DNA of 30,149 bases, taken from positions 1 to 30,149 of the forward strand of contig JBOFCM010000147.1 in the NCBI GenBank assembly GCA_051646055.1, read 5' to 3'. Positions 22,400 to 29,037 of the stretch are shown piece after piece. The DNA comes from JAGNZR01 sp051646055 (lineage in GTDB: Bacteria; Fusobacteriota; Fusobacteriia; Fusobacteriales; Fusobacteriaceae). The notes below the pieces were generated by a model. The model was given only the letters and a program-made list of their open reading frames with translations, did no database searches and had not been told where the DNA came from. The number at the start of each line of letters is the position of its first letter. Position 1 is the first letter of the stretch. Made by a program: the position numbers and the translations under genes.

Positions 22400-24994
22400 A
22401 TGGATTTTAAAAAATTTACAGAAAAATCGATTGAGGCACTTAATAGCTGTCAAAAATTGGCTTTGGAGAATGGACAAAATAGCATAAAGCCTGAGCTTCT
22501 TGCTCTTGCGCTCCTGAAAGCTAATAACGGATTAATTCCCAGAGTTTTAAAAAAAATGGATATAGACAGCAGTTATGTTGTGGAAAAAATTCAGGAAGAG
22601 ATAGATAGATTTCCAAAAATAAGTGGAAACAATCTTGGGGAGCCTGTGCTGGACAGCCAGACACATAAATTACTTCTGGTTGCAGAAAAAATAATGGAAA
22701 AAATGGGGGATTCCTATGTCAGCGTAGAGCATATTTTTATGGCTCTCATTGAAGATACAAAAGTTCTTCAAAGGTGTGGAATAAATTTGAACAGATTTCA
22801 GGATGTTATAAGAGATATAAGGGGAACTCAGAAAGTTGACTCTCAAAATCCAGAGGAAAAATATGAGGTTCTAGAAAAATATGGAAAAAACCTTGTGGAA
22901 ATGGCCAGACAAGGAAAAATAGATCCGGTGATAGGAAGAGACAGTGAAATCAGAAGAGCTATTCAGATTATATCCCGTAGAACTAAAAATAACCCTATCC
23001 TCATAGGAGACCCTGGAGTAGGAAAGACAGCTATTGCTGAGGGAATAGCCCAAAGAATACTGAAGGGAGATGTTCCAGACTCTCTCAAAGGAAAAATACT
23101 TTTCTCTCTAGATATGGGAGCCCTTATAGCAGGTGCCAAGTACCGTGGAGAGTTTGAAGAACGTTTAAAAGCTGTTTTGCAGGAGGTAGAAAATTCTGAA
23201 GGGGGAATAATTCTTTTTATCGATGAAATTCATACCATAGTAGGAGCTGGGAAAACAGAGGGAGCCATGGATGCTGGAAACATACTAAAACCTATGCTAG
23301 CCAGGGGAGAGGTAAAAGTTATAGGGGCCACAACAATAGATGAATATAGAAAATATATTGAGAAAGATGCGGCTTTGGAAAGACGTTTCCAAATTGTGAT
23401 GGTAGATGAACCCACTGTGGAAGATACCATTTCTATACTGAGAGGGCTGAAAGAAAAATTTGAGGTCTATCACGGAATAAGGATAACCGACGGGGCCATA
23501 GTTACAGCTTCAGCTCTCAGTGACAGATATATAACCGACAGAAATCTTCCCGATAAGGCCATAGACCTCATAGATGAAGCAGCAGCCATGATAAAAACCG
23601 AAATAGACTCTATGCCTGCAGAACTGGACACACTCACAAGGAAAGCTCTTCAATTGGAAATAGAGAGGGAAGCTTTGAAGCGTGAAAAAGATCAAGAGTC
23701 AAAGGAGCGGCTGGCAATTTTGGAGAAAGAGCTGAGCGAGATAAATTTTCAGAAAGATTCCTTGAAGGCTGAATGGGACCTGGAAAAAAGAGATATTGCA
23801 AGAGTACAGGATATAAAAACCCAGATAGATAAAGTTAGACTTCAGATAGAAGCTGCAGAGCGTGAATATAATCTGGATAAACTAGCAGAGTTGAAATATG
23901 GAAAGCTTGCGACTTTGGAGAAAGAGCTTCTTGAACAGGAGAAAAAACTTCAGGAAAATAGCGAAAAAGAGAATTCCATTTATCGTCAAGAGGTTACAGC
24001 TGAAGAGATAACTGAAATAATTTCCAAGTGGACGGGGATACCTGTATCTAAACTATTAGCTACAGAAAGAGAAAAACTTCTTCACCTGGAAGATCATCTG
24101 AAGGAATCGGTAAAGGGACAGGATGAAGCTGTTAGAGCAGTATCAGAAACTGTTTTGAGATCCCGTGCGGGACTCAAAGATGAAAACAGACCCATGGGAT
24201 CATTTATTTTTCTGGGGCCTACAGGAGTGGGGAAAACCTATTTGGCAAAGGCACTTGCTCTGAATCTTTTTGACGATGAAGAAAATATAGTGAGAATAGA
24301 TATGAGTGAATATATGGATAAATTTTCTGTAACCAGACTTATTGGTGCTCCTCCAGGGTACGTAGGCTATGAGGAGGGAGGACAGCTTACGGAGGCTATA
24401 AGGAGAAAACCCTACTCTGTAATACTTTTCGATGAGATAGAAAAAGCTCACGGAGATATTTTTAATGTGCTTCTTCAGGTTTTGGATGATGGAAGACTTA
24501 CTGATGGACAGGGAAGAATAGTAAGCTTTAAAAATACTCTCATAATTATGACTTCCAATATAGGAAGTTCTTTTATACTTCAAGACCCTGAGCTATCCTT
24601 AGAAACTAGGGGAAAAGTTATGGAAATAATGAAAAATCAATTTAAACCAGAATTTCTCAATCGTATTGACGATATAATAACTTTTAAATCTCTAGGTTTC
24701 GAATCCATAAAAGAGATAGTAAAAACTCTTTTAAAAGGTGTGTCAGAGAAACTTAAGAATCAAAGTATTCAGATAAGTTTCAGTGAAGAGGTAATCCAGT
24801 ATCTAGCTGAAAACTCCTATGATCCCGCTTACGGAGCCCGTCCACTGAGAAGATATATTCAGAAGGAGATTGAAACCTCTCTAGCTAGAGATATAATTTC
24901 AGGAAAAATTAGAGAGAGAGACACGGTTAAGGCATCCATGAAAGAAGAGAAAATAGAGTTTGAAATTGCACACAGAAAAATAAGTTCTGATTAA
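22400..24994 (+). CDS. clpB: ClpB AAA+ disaggregase
   Basis: A hexameric cytoplasmic chaperone that threads aggregated proteins, working with DnaK. The domains run in order: N domain with two Clp repeats (1-145), first AAA+ domain with Walker A GDPGVGKT at 203-210 and Walker B ILFIDEIHT near 274-282, a long coiled-coil M domain (about 395-525, rich in Glu/Lys/Leu) which distinguishes ClpB from ClpA/C, and second AAA+ domain with Walker A GPTGVGKT at 606-613 and ILFDEIEKAH. Pore loops KYRGEFE and GYVGYEEGG are present. The C-terminus has YGARPLRRYIQKEIE. 864 residues is normal. Transcribed alone. Confidence 0.97.
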   Translation: MDFKKFTEKSIEALNSCQKLALENGQNSIKPELLALALLKANNGLIPRVLKKMDIDSSYVVEKIQEEIDRFPKISGNNLGEPVLDSQTHKLLLVAEKIMEKMGDSYVSVEHIFMALIEDTKVLQRCGINLNRFQDVIRDIRGTQKVDSQNPEEKYEVLEKYGKNLVEMARQGKIDPVIGRDSEIRRAIQIISRRTKNNPILIGDPGVGKTAIAEGIAQRILKGDVPDSLKGKILFSLDMGALIAGAKYRGEFEERLKAVLQEVENSEGGIILFIDEIHTIVGAGKTEGAMDAGNILKPMLARGEVKVIGATTIDEYRKYIEKDAALERRFQIVMVDEPTVEDTISILRGLKEKFEVYHGIRITDGAIVTASALSDRYITDRNLPDKAIDLIDEAAAMIKTEIDSMPAELDTLTRKALQLEIEREALKREKDQESKERLAILEKELSEINFQKDSLKAEWDLEKRDIARVQDIKTQIDKVRLQIEAAEREYNLDKLAELKYGKLATLEKELLEQEKKLQENSEKENSIYRQEVTAEEITEIISKWTGIPVSKLLATEREKLLHLEDHLKESVKGQDEAVRAVSETVLRSRAGLKDENRPMGSFIFLGPTGVGKTYLAKALALNLFDDEENIVRIDMSEYMDKFSVTRLIGAPPGYVGYEEGGQLTEAIRRKPYSVILFDEIEKAHGDIFNVLLQVLDDGRLTDGQGRIVSFKNTLIIMTSNIGSSFILQDPELSLETRGKVMEIMKNQFKPEFLNRIDDIITFKSLGFESIKEIVKTLLKGVSEKLKNQSIQISFSEEVIQYLAENSYDPAYGARPLRRYIQKEIETSLARDIISGKIRERDTVKASMKEEKIEFEIAHRKISSD

Positions 24995-25021
24995 AAAAAT
25001 ATAGAAGTTCCATTATAACTC

Positions 25022-25030
25022 TGATATAAT
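25022..25030 (+). promoter_or_regulatory. Extended -10 promoter for the EamA transporter gene
   Basis: TGATATAAT, 38 bp upstream of ATG 25068, with a weak -35 (TAGAAG at 25002-25007, 17 bp away). No terminator was found after clpB, so some readthrough into this gene is possible. Confidence 0.5.
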
Positions 25031-25067
25031 CTCTAGGTATTTAAAAAGTCAAAAAAAGGGGTTAGAA

Positions 25068-25952
25068 ATGAATTATATTGGGGAACTTTTTGCAATGGTT
25101 GCAGCCTTTGGCTGGGTGGGTAGTTCAGTAATGTTTGAAAAGGCGTCAAAAAAAGTGAATGGAATGAGTGTGAATATCATAAGGCTGATAATAGCCATGG
25201 TGATACTTATGGGAATTACAACGGTTACAAGAGGACTTCCTCTTCCCATAGATGCAACAAAGAATATGGTGTTTTATCTTTCAATCTCTGGAATGATGGG
25301 TCTTTTTATAGGAGATTTTTTTCTCTATCGGGCATATAATCTTATAGGAGCAAGAGTTACTCTGGTACTTATGAGTCTGTCCCCTATATTGGTTTCTCTT
25401 TTTGGATTTATATTTTTGGGAGAGAAGCTTGCGATAAAACAACTCATGGGGATAATTATTACTTGTGCAGGGGTCATGATGGTGGTCATAAAACCTGCTG
25501 TTGGAAATAGAGTTGAGATAAATTTTTCGAAAAAAGGTCTCCTCTTTGCAATTTTAGCAGTTTTAGGTGAATCGGTGGGAATAATATTTACTAAAATGGG
25601 ATCTGTGAATTATGATGCCTTTGCCACCACTCAGCTTCGTAGTATTCCGGCAATTTTAGCTTTTATAGCTTGTATAACTTATAAAAAAGAGTGGAAAAAT
25701 GTAAAAAAAGCCAGTCAGGACAGGGAAGGAGTTATCTATATAACTCTGGGGACTATAGCCGCTACTCTGGGAGTTTGTGGTTTAGTGGAATCTATGAAGT
25801 ATGCTAAAGTGGGAGTAGCGACTACTATTGCTTCTACAAGCCCAATACTTATAATCCCTATATCAATACTCTATTTCAAGGAAAAAATAACTAGAAGAGA
25901 GGTAATAGGGGCTGGAATTTCAGTCTTGGGAGTATCCATGTTGTTTATATAA
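25068..25952 (+). CDS. EamA-family (drug/metabolite transporter superfamily) permease
   Basis: An inner-membrane transporter with ten predicted helices as two homologous five-helix EamA repeats (about 1-140 and 155-294). Each repeat ends with the typical pattern of a loop, then LGEKLAIKQLMGIIITCAGVMMVV in the first and FKEKITRREVIGAGISVLGVSMLFI in the second. GDFFLYRAYNLIGARVTLVLMSLSPI and AKVGVATTIASTSPILIIPISI are the matching helix-4 regions. 294 residues is the usual length. The substrate cannot be predicted; relatives export amino acids, nucleotides or other metabolites. AAGGGG lies upstream of the ATG. Confidence 0.88.
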   Translation: MNYIGELFAMVAAFGWVGSSVMFEKASKKVNGMSVNIIRLIIAMVILMGITTVTRGLPLPIDATKNMVFYLSISGMMGLFIGDFFLYRAYNLIGARVTLVLMSLSPILVSLFGFIFLGEKLAIKQLMGIIITCAGVMMVVIKPAVGNRVEINFSKKGLLFAILAVLGESVGIIFTKMGSVNYDAFATTQLRSIPAILAFIACITYKKEWKNVKKASQDREGVIYITLGTIAATLGVCGLVESMKYAKVGVATTIASTSPILIIPISILYFKEKITRREVIGAGISVLGVSMLFI

Positions 25953-25991
25953 AAAAAAGGAGTATCAGAATTTCATCTGTACTCCTTTTTT
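25953..25991. terminator. Bidirectional terminator between the EamA gene and fabK
   Basis: AAAAAAGGAGTA, one bulged T, CAGA, loop, TCTG, TACTCCTTTTTT. It lies between the convergent stops at 25952 and 26002. Confidence 0.87.
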
Positions 25992-26001
25992 AAATTATAG
26001 A

Positions 26002-26955
26002 TTAGTTCCACGAATCTATTCTTTTGATTGTTTCTTCTTTAGCTTTTTGGAGACCTGTTATAAGATCAGAAAGTATCTCTTCTGCAGTAGCTCTTTTATC
26101 TACCATAGCAGCTACCTGTCCTGCCATAACTGAACCAGCCTGGATATCTCCATCTACCACAGCCAATCTCAGTTTTCCTCTTCCCATATCCTCAATCTCT
26201 TCTTTGGGAGCTCCAGCTTTCTCTCTTTCCAACATAGCTTTAGAAAGTTTATTATCAATAACTCTTACAGGGTGCCCAGTGAAATTACCAGTTACAACAG
26301 TAGATCTGTCTTTAGCTTTAAGGATAGCCTCCTTATAATTTTCATGAATCAGACACTCTTCAGCAGTGAGAAACAGTGTACCTACCTGGACTCCAGAGGC
26401 TCCCATGGCTATAGCTGCAAGAAATTGTTCCCCGCTGGCAATCCCTCCCGCTCCTATAACGGGAATAGAGATAGCTCTGGCCACCTGAGGAAGTAGAGCC
26501 ATAGTTGTGATTTCTCCTATATGTCCACCAGCCTCAAGTCCCTCAGCTATTATAGCGTCAGCTCCAATTTTTTCCATTCTCTTAGCTAGAGCCACAGAAG
26601 CTACTACGGGAATAACTTTGATCCCGGCTGATTTAAGTTTTTCCATATATGGTCCAGGATTTCCAGCTCCTGTAGTTACAACAGCTACCCTCTCCTCTAT
26701 ACAAACATCTATCTGTTCAGCTACATTTTCCATCATAAGCATAAGATTTACACCAAAAGGATTTTCAGTTATAGCTTTTGCTTTTTTTATATTTTCTCTA
26801 AGTATTTCTGGAGGCATTCCACCGCCAGCTATAATTCCAAGTCCGCCAGCTTTAGAAACATGTCCAGCTAGATTTCCTTCAGATATCCAGGCCATAGCTC
26901 CCTGGATTATAGGATATTTAATTCCTAATAATTTGCAAAGTTCGTTGTTTTTCAT
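26002..26955 (-). CDS. fabK: Enoyl-[ACP] reductase II, FabK type (FMN-dependent)
   Basis: Reduces trans-2-enoyl-ACP in the last step of fatty acid elongation, using FMN and NAD(P)H. The nitronate monooxygenase-like TIM barrel shows YPIIQGAMAWISEGNLA at the start, GGLGIIAGGGMPPE, NPFGVNLML, EGLEAGGHIGE with catalytic His145, PVIGAGGIASGEQ and GASGVQVGTLFL (FMN phosphate site). The Gly-Gly-His arrangement and overall resemblance favour FabK over nitronate monooxygenase. ATG 26955 (317 residues) is chosen; a TTG at 26976 would put the GGGAGG ribosome site inside the gene. FabK as enoyl reductase fits fusobacteria and some Firmicutes. Confidence 0.88.
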   Translation of the reverse strand: MKNNELCKLLGIKYPIIQGAMAWISEGNLAGHVSKAGGLGIIAGGGMPPEILRENIKKAKAITENPFGVNLMLMMENVAEQIDVCIEERVAVVTTGAGNPGPYMEKLKSAGIKVIPVVASVALAKRMEKIGADAIIAEGLEAGGHIGEITTMALLPQVARAISIPVIGAGGIASGEQFLAAIAMGASGVQVGTLFLTAEECLIHENYKEAILKAKDRSTVVTGNFTGHPVRVIDNKLSKAMLEREKAGAPKEEIEDMGRGKLRLAVVDGDIQAGSVMAGQVAAMVDKRATAEEILSDLITGLQKAKEETIKRIDSWN

Positions 26956-26994
26956 TAATTGAAAACCTCCCGACAATTTTTATATAACTAACTT

Positions 26995-27000
26995 ATTATA
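26995..27000 (-). promoter_or_regulatory. Probable -10 of the fabK promoter
   Basis: Minus strand TATAAT (27000 to 26995), 40 bp upstream of ATG 26955, with a weak -35 TAGAAA at 17 bp. No FabT/FapR-like palindrome was recognised. Confidence 0.4.
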
Positions 27001-27082
27001 TACTTAAAAGCATGAAATTTCTAGTTTTTTCTCATGAACTGACTCAAAATTACAAAAAAAATAAAAATAAAAAGGATATCTG

Positions 27083-27091
27083 TGGTATAAT
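27083..27091 (+). promoter_or_regulatory. Extended -10 promoter for the HD hydrolase gene
   Basis: TGGTATAAT, 44 bp upstream of ATG 27135; the -35 is weak. GGGGAGG at 27124-27130 is the ribosome site. Confidence 0.5.
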
Positions 27092-27134
27092 AAAACTTAA
27101 ACTAAAATATTAGAGAAGGTACTGGGGAGGTAGA

Positions 27135-27752
27135 ATGAAGATTGAAAAAATAATAGTCCAGATAATGGGAGAGGTAAAAGATAGATTGGAAAAAGATTCT
27201 AGCGGACATGACTGGTATCATACCCTAAGAGTTTATAAAAATTCTCTGAAAATAGCAGAGTATGAAATCGAAAAAGGGAGAGGTAAAAATATAGATATAG
27301 TTTTACTTAAGATATCGGCTCTTCTCCATGATGTGGCGGATCATAAGTTTGGTTATACTGATAGGGATAGAGATGAGATAATAGAAAAAATACTTAAAAA
27401 ACATGGATTTTCAGAAGGATTTATTGAAGAGACACAGAAAATAATAAGCAGCATACCTTTTTCCAAAGGAGGTATTCCTGAAAGGGAAGAGGGAAAGATA
27501 GTTCAGGATGCGGACAGGGTGGATGCCTTGGGAGCCATAGGAATAGCTAGAACCTTTGCCTATGGAGGCTATAAGGGACGAGCTATGTATCTACCGGAAA
27601 ATAGTGATGGAAGCGACTCTCTTTACCATTTTTATGAAAAACTTTTTCTTTTGAAAGATCTTTGTAATACAGAGGGAGGAAAAGCATTGGCAGGAGAGAG
27701 GGATTGCTTTATGAGGGAGTTTGTTGAACAATTTTTAAAAGAATGGAATTAG
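27135..27752 (+). CDS. HD-domain metal-dependent phosphohydrolase, YedJ-like
   Basis: A cytoplasmic HD-superfamily hydrolase of 205 residues. Metal ligands are visible in order: HDWYHTLRVYKNSLKIA (His29), LLHDVADHKF (His65-Asp66) and VQDADRVDALGAIGIART (Asp127). The last block plus FAYGGYKGRAMY is characteristic of the YedJ-type subgroup, which probably acts on nucleotides or other phosphate esters; no substrate can be assigned. There is no membrane or sensor domain. It is transcribed alone; only an AT-rich hairpin (27767-27808) lies after it. Confidence 0.85.
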   Translation: MKIEKIIVQIMGEVKDRLEKDSSGHDWYHTLRVYKNSLKIAEYEIEKGRGKNIDIVLLKISALLHDVADHKFGYTDRDRDEIIEKILKKHGFSEGFIEETQKIISSIPFSKGGIPEREEGKIVQDADRVDALGAIGIARTFAYGGYKGRAMYLPENSDGSDSLYHFYEKLFLLKDLCNTEGGKALAGERDCFMREFVEQFLKEWN

Positions 27753-27766
27753 GAAAAATTAAACAA

Positions 27767-27808
27767 AAATATTAATTTCAATTAAAAAAGTTGAAAAAAT
27801 TAATATTT
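27767..27808. repeat. 12-bp perfect inverted repeat overlapping a promoter (possible operator)
   Basis: AAATATTAATTT (27767-27778) and AAATTAATATTT (27797-27808) are exact reverse complements separated by 18 bp, centres 30 bp apart, about three helical turns. The right arm fills the spacer of the promoter at 27791-27819. It could be an operator for a dimeric or looping regulator, or an AT hairpin that weakly ends the HD gene transcript. Confidence 0.45.
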
Positions 27809-27819
27809 AGGATTATAAT
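27791..27819 (+). promoter_or_regulatory. Strong sigma-70 promoter for the 30-residue microprotein gene
   Basis: TTGAAA at 27791-27796 and TATAAT at 27814-27819 with an exact 17-bp spacer. The transcript would start near 27826 and have a leader of about 25 bases. Confidence 0.65.
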
Positions 27820-27851
27820 AAAAACAAGAAGAAGGCTTATTGGAGGCAGTT

Positions 27852-27944
27852 GTGATAAAATTAAAAACTAATATAGGGACATTTGATTACAGAGAACAAG
27901 GTTTATTAAAGAGATTGTTAAATTTGATTTTGGGAAGAAACTAA
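27852..27944 (+). CDS. 30-residue cationic microprotein, unknown function
   Basis: A short frame in the 230-bp gap between the HD gene and lgt. GTG 27852 is preceded by GGAGG at 27842-27846 with 5 bases between, and TAA is at 27942-27944. The product has six Lys/Arg against one Asp and one Glu. Residues 1-11 (IKLKTNIGTF) could be a strand. Residues 12-29 (DYREQGLLKRLLNLILGR) would form an amphipathic helix with a Leu/Ile face and a basic face, suggesting contact with a membrane or a protein. It has its own promoter, a possible operator and a terminator 2 bases after the stop. No family was recognised. The alternative is a small RNA whose open frame is accidental. Confidence 0.6.
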   Translation: MIKLKTNIGTFDYREQGLLKRLLNLILGRN

Positions 27945-27946
27945 TT

Positions 27947-27978
27947 AAAGAGGGAGATTTTTAAAATCTCCCTCTTTT
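27947..27978. terminator. Bidirectional terminator between the microprotein gene and lgt
   Basis: AAAGAGGGAGAT, loop of T/A, ATCTCCCTCTTTT: a 12-bp or longer perfect stem with T/A tails. It begins 2 bases after the microprotein stop and ends 3 bases before the lgt stop. Confidence 0.9.
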
Positions 27979-27981
27979 GCT

Positions 27982-28848
27982 CTAATTTTTCTTTTTATTG
28001 ATATTGAAAAGTATGATACCAGAAATCAGAATCATAACCAAACTTACAAGATGAGGAGCACGGAAAGCGCCAATCATGAGATCTTCGGCTCTGAAAAAAC
28101 TAATGAAGATTCTGTTGCAGCTGTAAATAATTATATAACTCCACCAGATAGTTCCAGCTGGAAGATCTGCTTTTTTCTGAAGAACATAGGAGAGCAGAAG
28201 AAAAGCGATAAAATTTAAAATACCCTCATAGAGCATAGCTGGATGTAGAGGTAATCCAGGAAATTCAGCTCCAGCAGGAGATGATTCTGGAAAAGTTATT
28301 CCCCAGGACACTAATTCTTGATAATTCATCTGCTCTACAGTGGGAAGAGAAAGATATTTTTGAAACCATTCTGTAAATCGAGGCTGAAAAGAAAAGATAA
28401 CAGAAAAAGGAGTGAAAGTAGGGACCCCGTGAACTTCTCCGTTCATGAAATTTCCAATTCTCCCCAGGGCTTGTCCCAAAATAAGAGCTGGAGCAGCAAT
28501 ATCCCCAAGAAGAAAAGGGTTAACCCTTTTAATTTTTCCATAGATAAGAGTTCCGATAATTCCTCCTATGATTCCCCCATGGATGGCCATCCCACCTTCC
28601 CATACAGCAAGAATTTTAGCTGGGTTTGAAAAGTAATAACTGAAATTAAAAAGTACATAGTAGAGTCTTCCTCCCAATAGTCCAGAAATCATGGCGACAA
28701 AAGCATAATTTTCTACTGTTTCTGAGGAAATTCCTCTTTTTTTACCAAAATATTTGGCAATCTCAATTCCTAAAAAGAAAGAGATAGCATACATAAGTCC
28801 GTAGTAATAGATTTTAATAGGACCAATCTTTAAAAAAACCGGATTCAT
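27982..28848 (-). CDS. lgt: Phosphatidylglycerol-prolipoprotein diacylglyceryl transferase
   Basis: Transfers diacylglycerol to the lipobox Cys of prolipoproteins, the first step of lipoprotein maturation, in the inner membrane. The Lgt signature GRIGNFMNGEVHG is at residues 129-141. YYGLMYA at 15-21, GGMAIHGG with His90, LPLHPAMLYEG near 225 and NRIFISFFR near 255 are other conserved blocks. About seven membrane helices, 288 residues. ATG 28848 is used because GAGGTG at 28853-28858 is correctly spaced; the GTG at 28860 includes the ribosome site. It would process lipoproteins such as the YnjB-like receptor at 266. Confidence 0.95.
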   Translation of the reverse strand: MNPVFLKIGPIKIYYYGLMYAISFFLGIEIAKYFGKKRGISSETVENYAFVAMISGLLGGRLYYVLFNFSYYFSNPAKILAVWEGGMAIHGGIIGGIIGTLIYGKIKRVNPFLLGDIAAPALILGQALGRIGNFMNGEVHGVPTFTPFSVIFSFQPRFTEWFQKYLSLPTVEQMNYQELVSWGITFPESSPAGAEFPGLPLHPAMLYEGILNFIAFLLLSYVLQKKADLPAGTIWWSYIIIYSCNRIFISFFRAEDLMIGAFRAPHLVSLVMILISGIILFNINKKKN

Positions 28849-28878
28849 AAAACACCTCACAATAAAATTATTAAGGAG

Positions 28879-28887
28879 ATTATATCA
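28879..28887 (-). promoter_or_regulatory. Extended -10 promoter for lgt
   Basis: Minus strand TGATATAAT (28887 to 28879), about 30 bp upstream of ATG 28848; no clear -35. Confidence 0.5.
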
Positions 28888-28964
28888 CAATTAGAGGAAA
28901 AATAAACAGAATTACAGTATATTAGAGATAATATAGAAACTATTTTGAAATTATTACATTTATT

Positions 28965-28993
28965 TTGACAATTCGTCTATTTTGCACTATAAT
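28965..28993 (+). promoter_or_regulatory. Full-consensus sigma-70 promoter for the flavodiiron gene
   Basis: TTGACA at 28965-28970 and TATAAT at 28988-28993, spacer 17 bp, the only full 12/12 consensus pair found in this window. The leader is about 38 bases, and GGAGG at 29023-29027 precedes ATG 29038. No clear operator palindrome was found over the -10/-35. Confidence 0.8.
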
Positions 28994-29037
28994 TTTCTCG
29001 TATAAAAAACATTAAAATAAACGGAGGGAAAAGAAAT

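Noticed and set aside
24200..24583. 127-codon minus-strand frame inside clpB
   Set aside because: Covers the second Walker A region of ClpB; composition (Ser/Tyr/Lys-rich) and lack of signals mark it as a shadow.
26507..26962. 151-codon plus-strand frame opposite fabK
   Set aside because: Mirror frame of a well-supported gene; low-complexity Ser/Ile/Pro composition, no ribosome site and no family resemblance.
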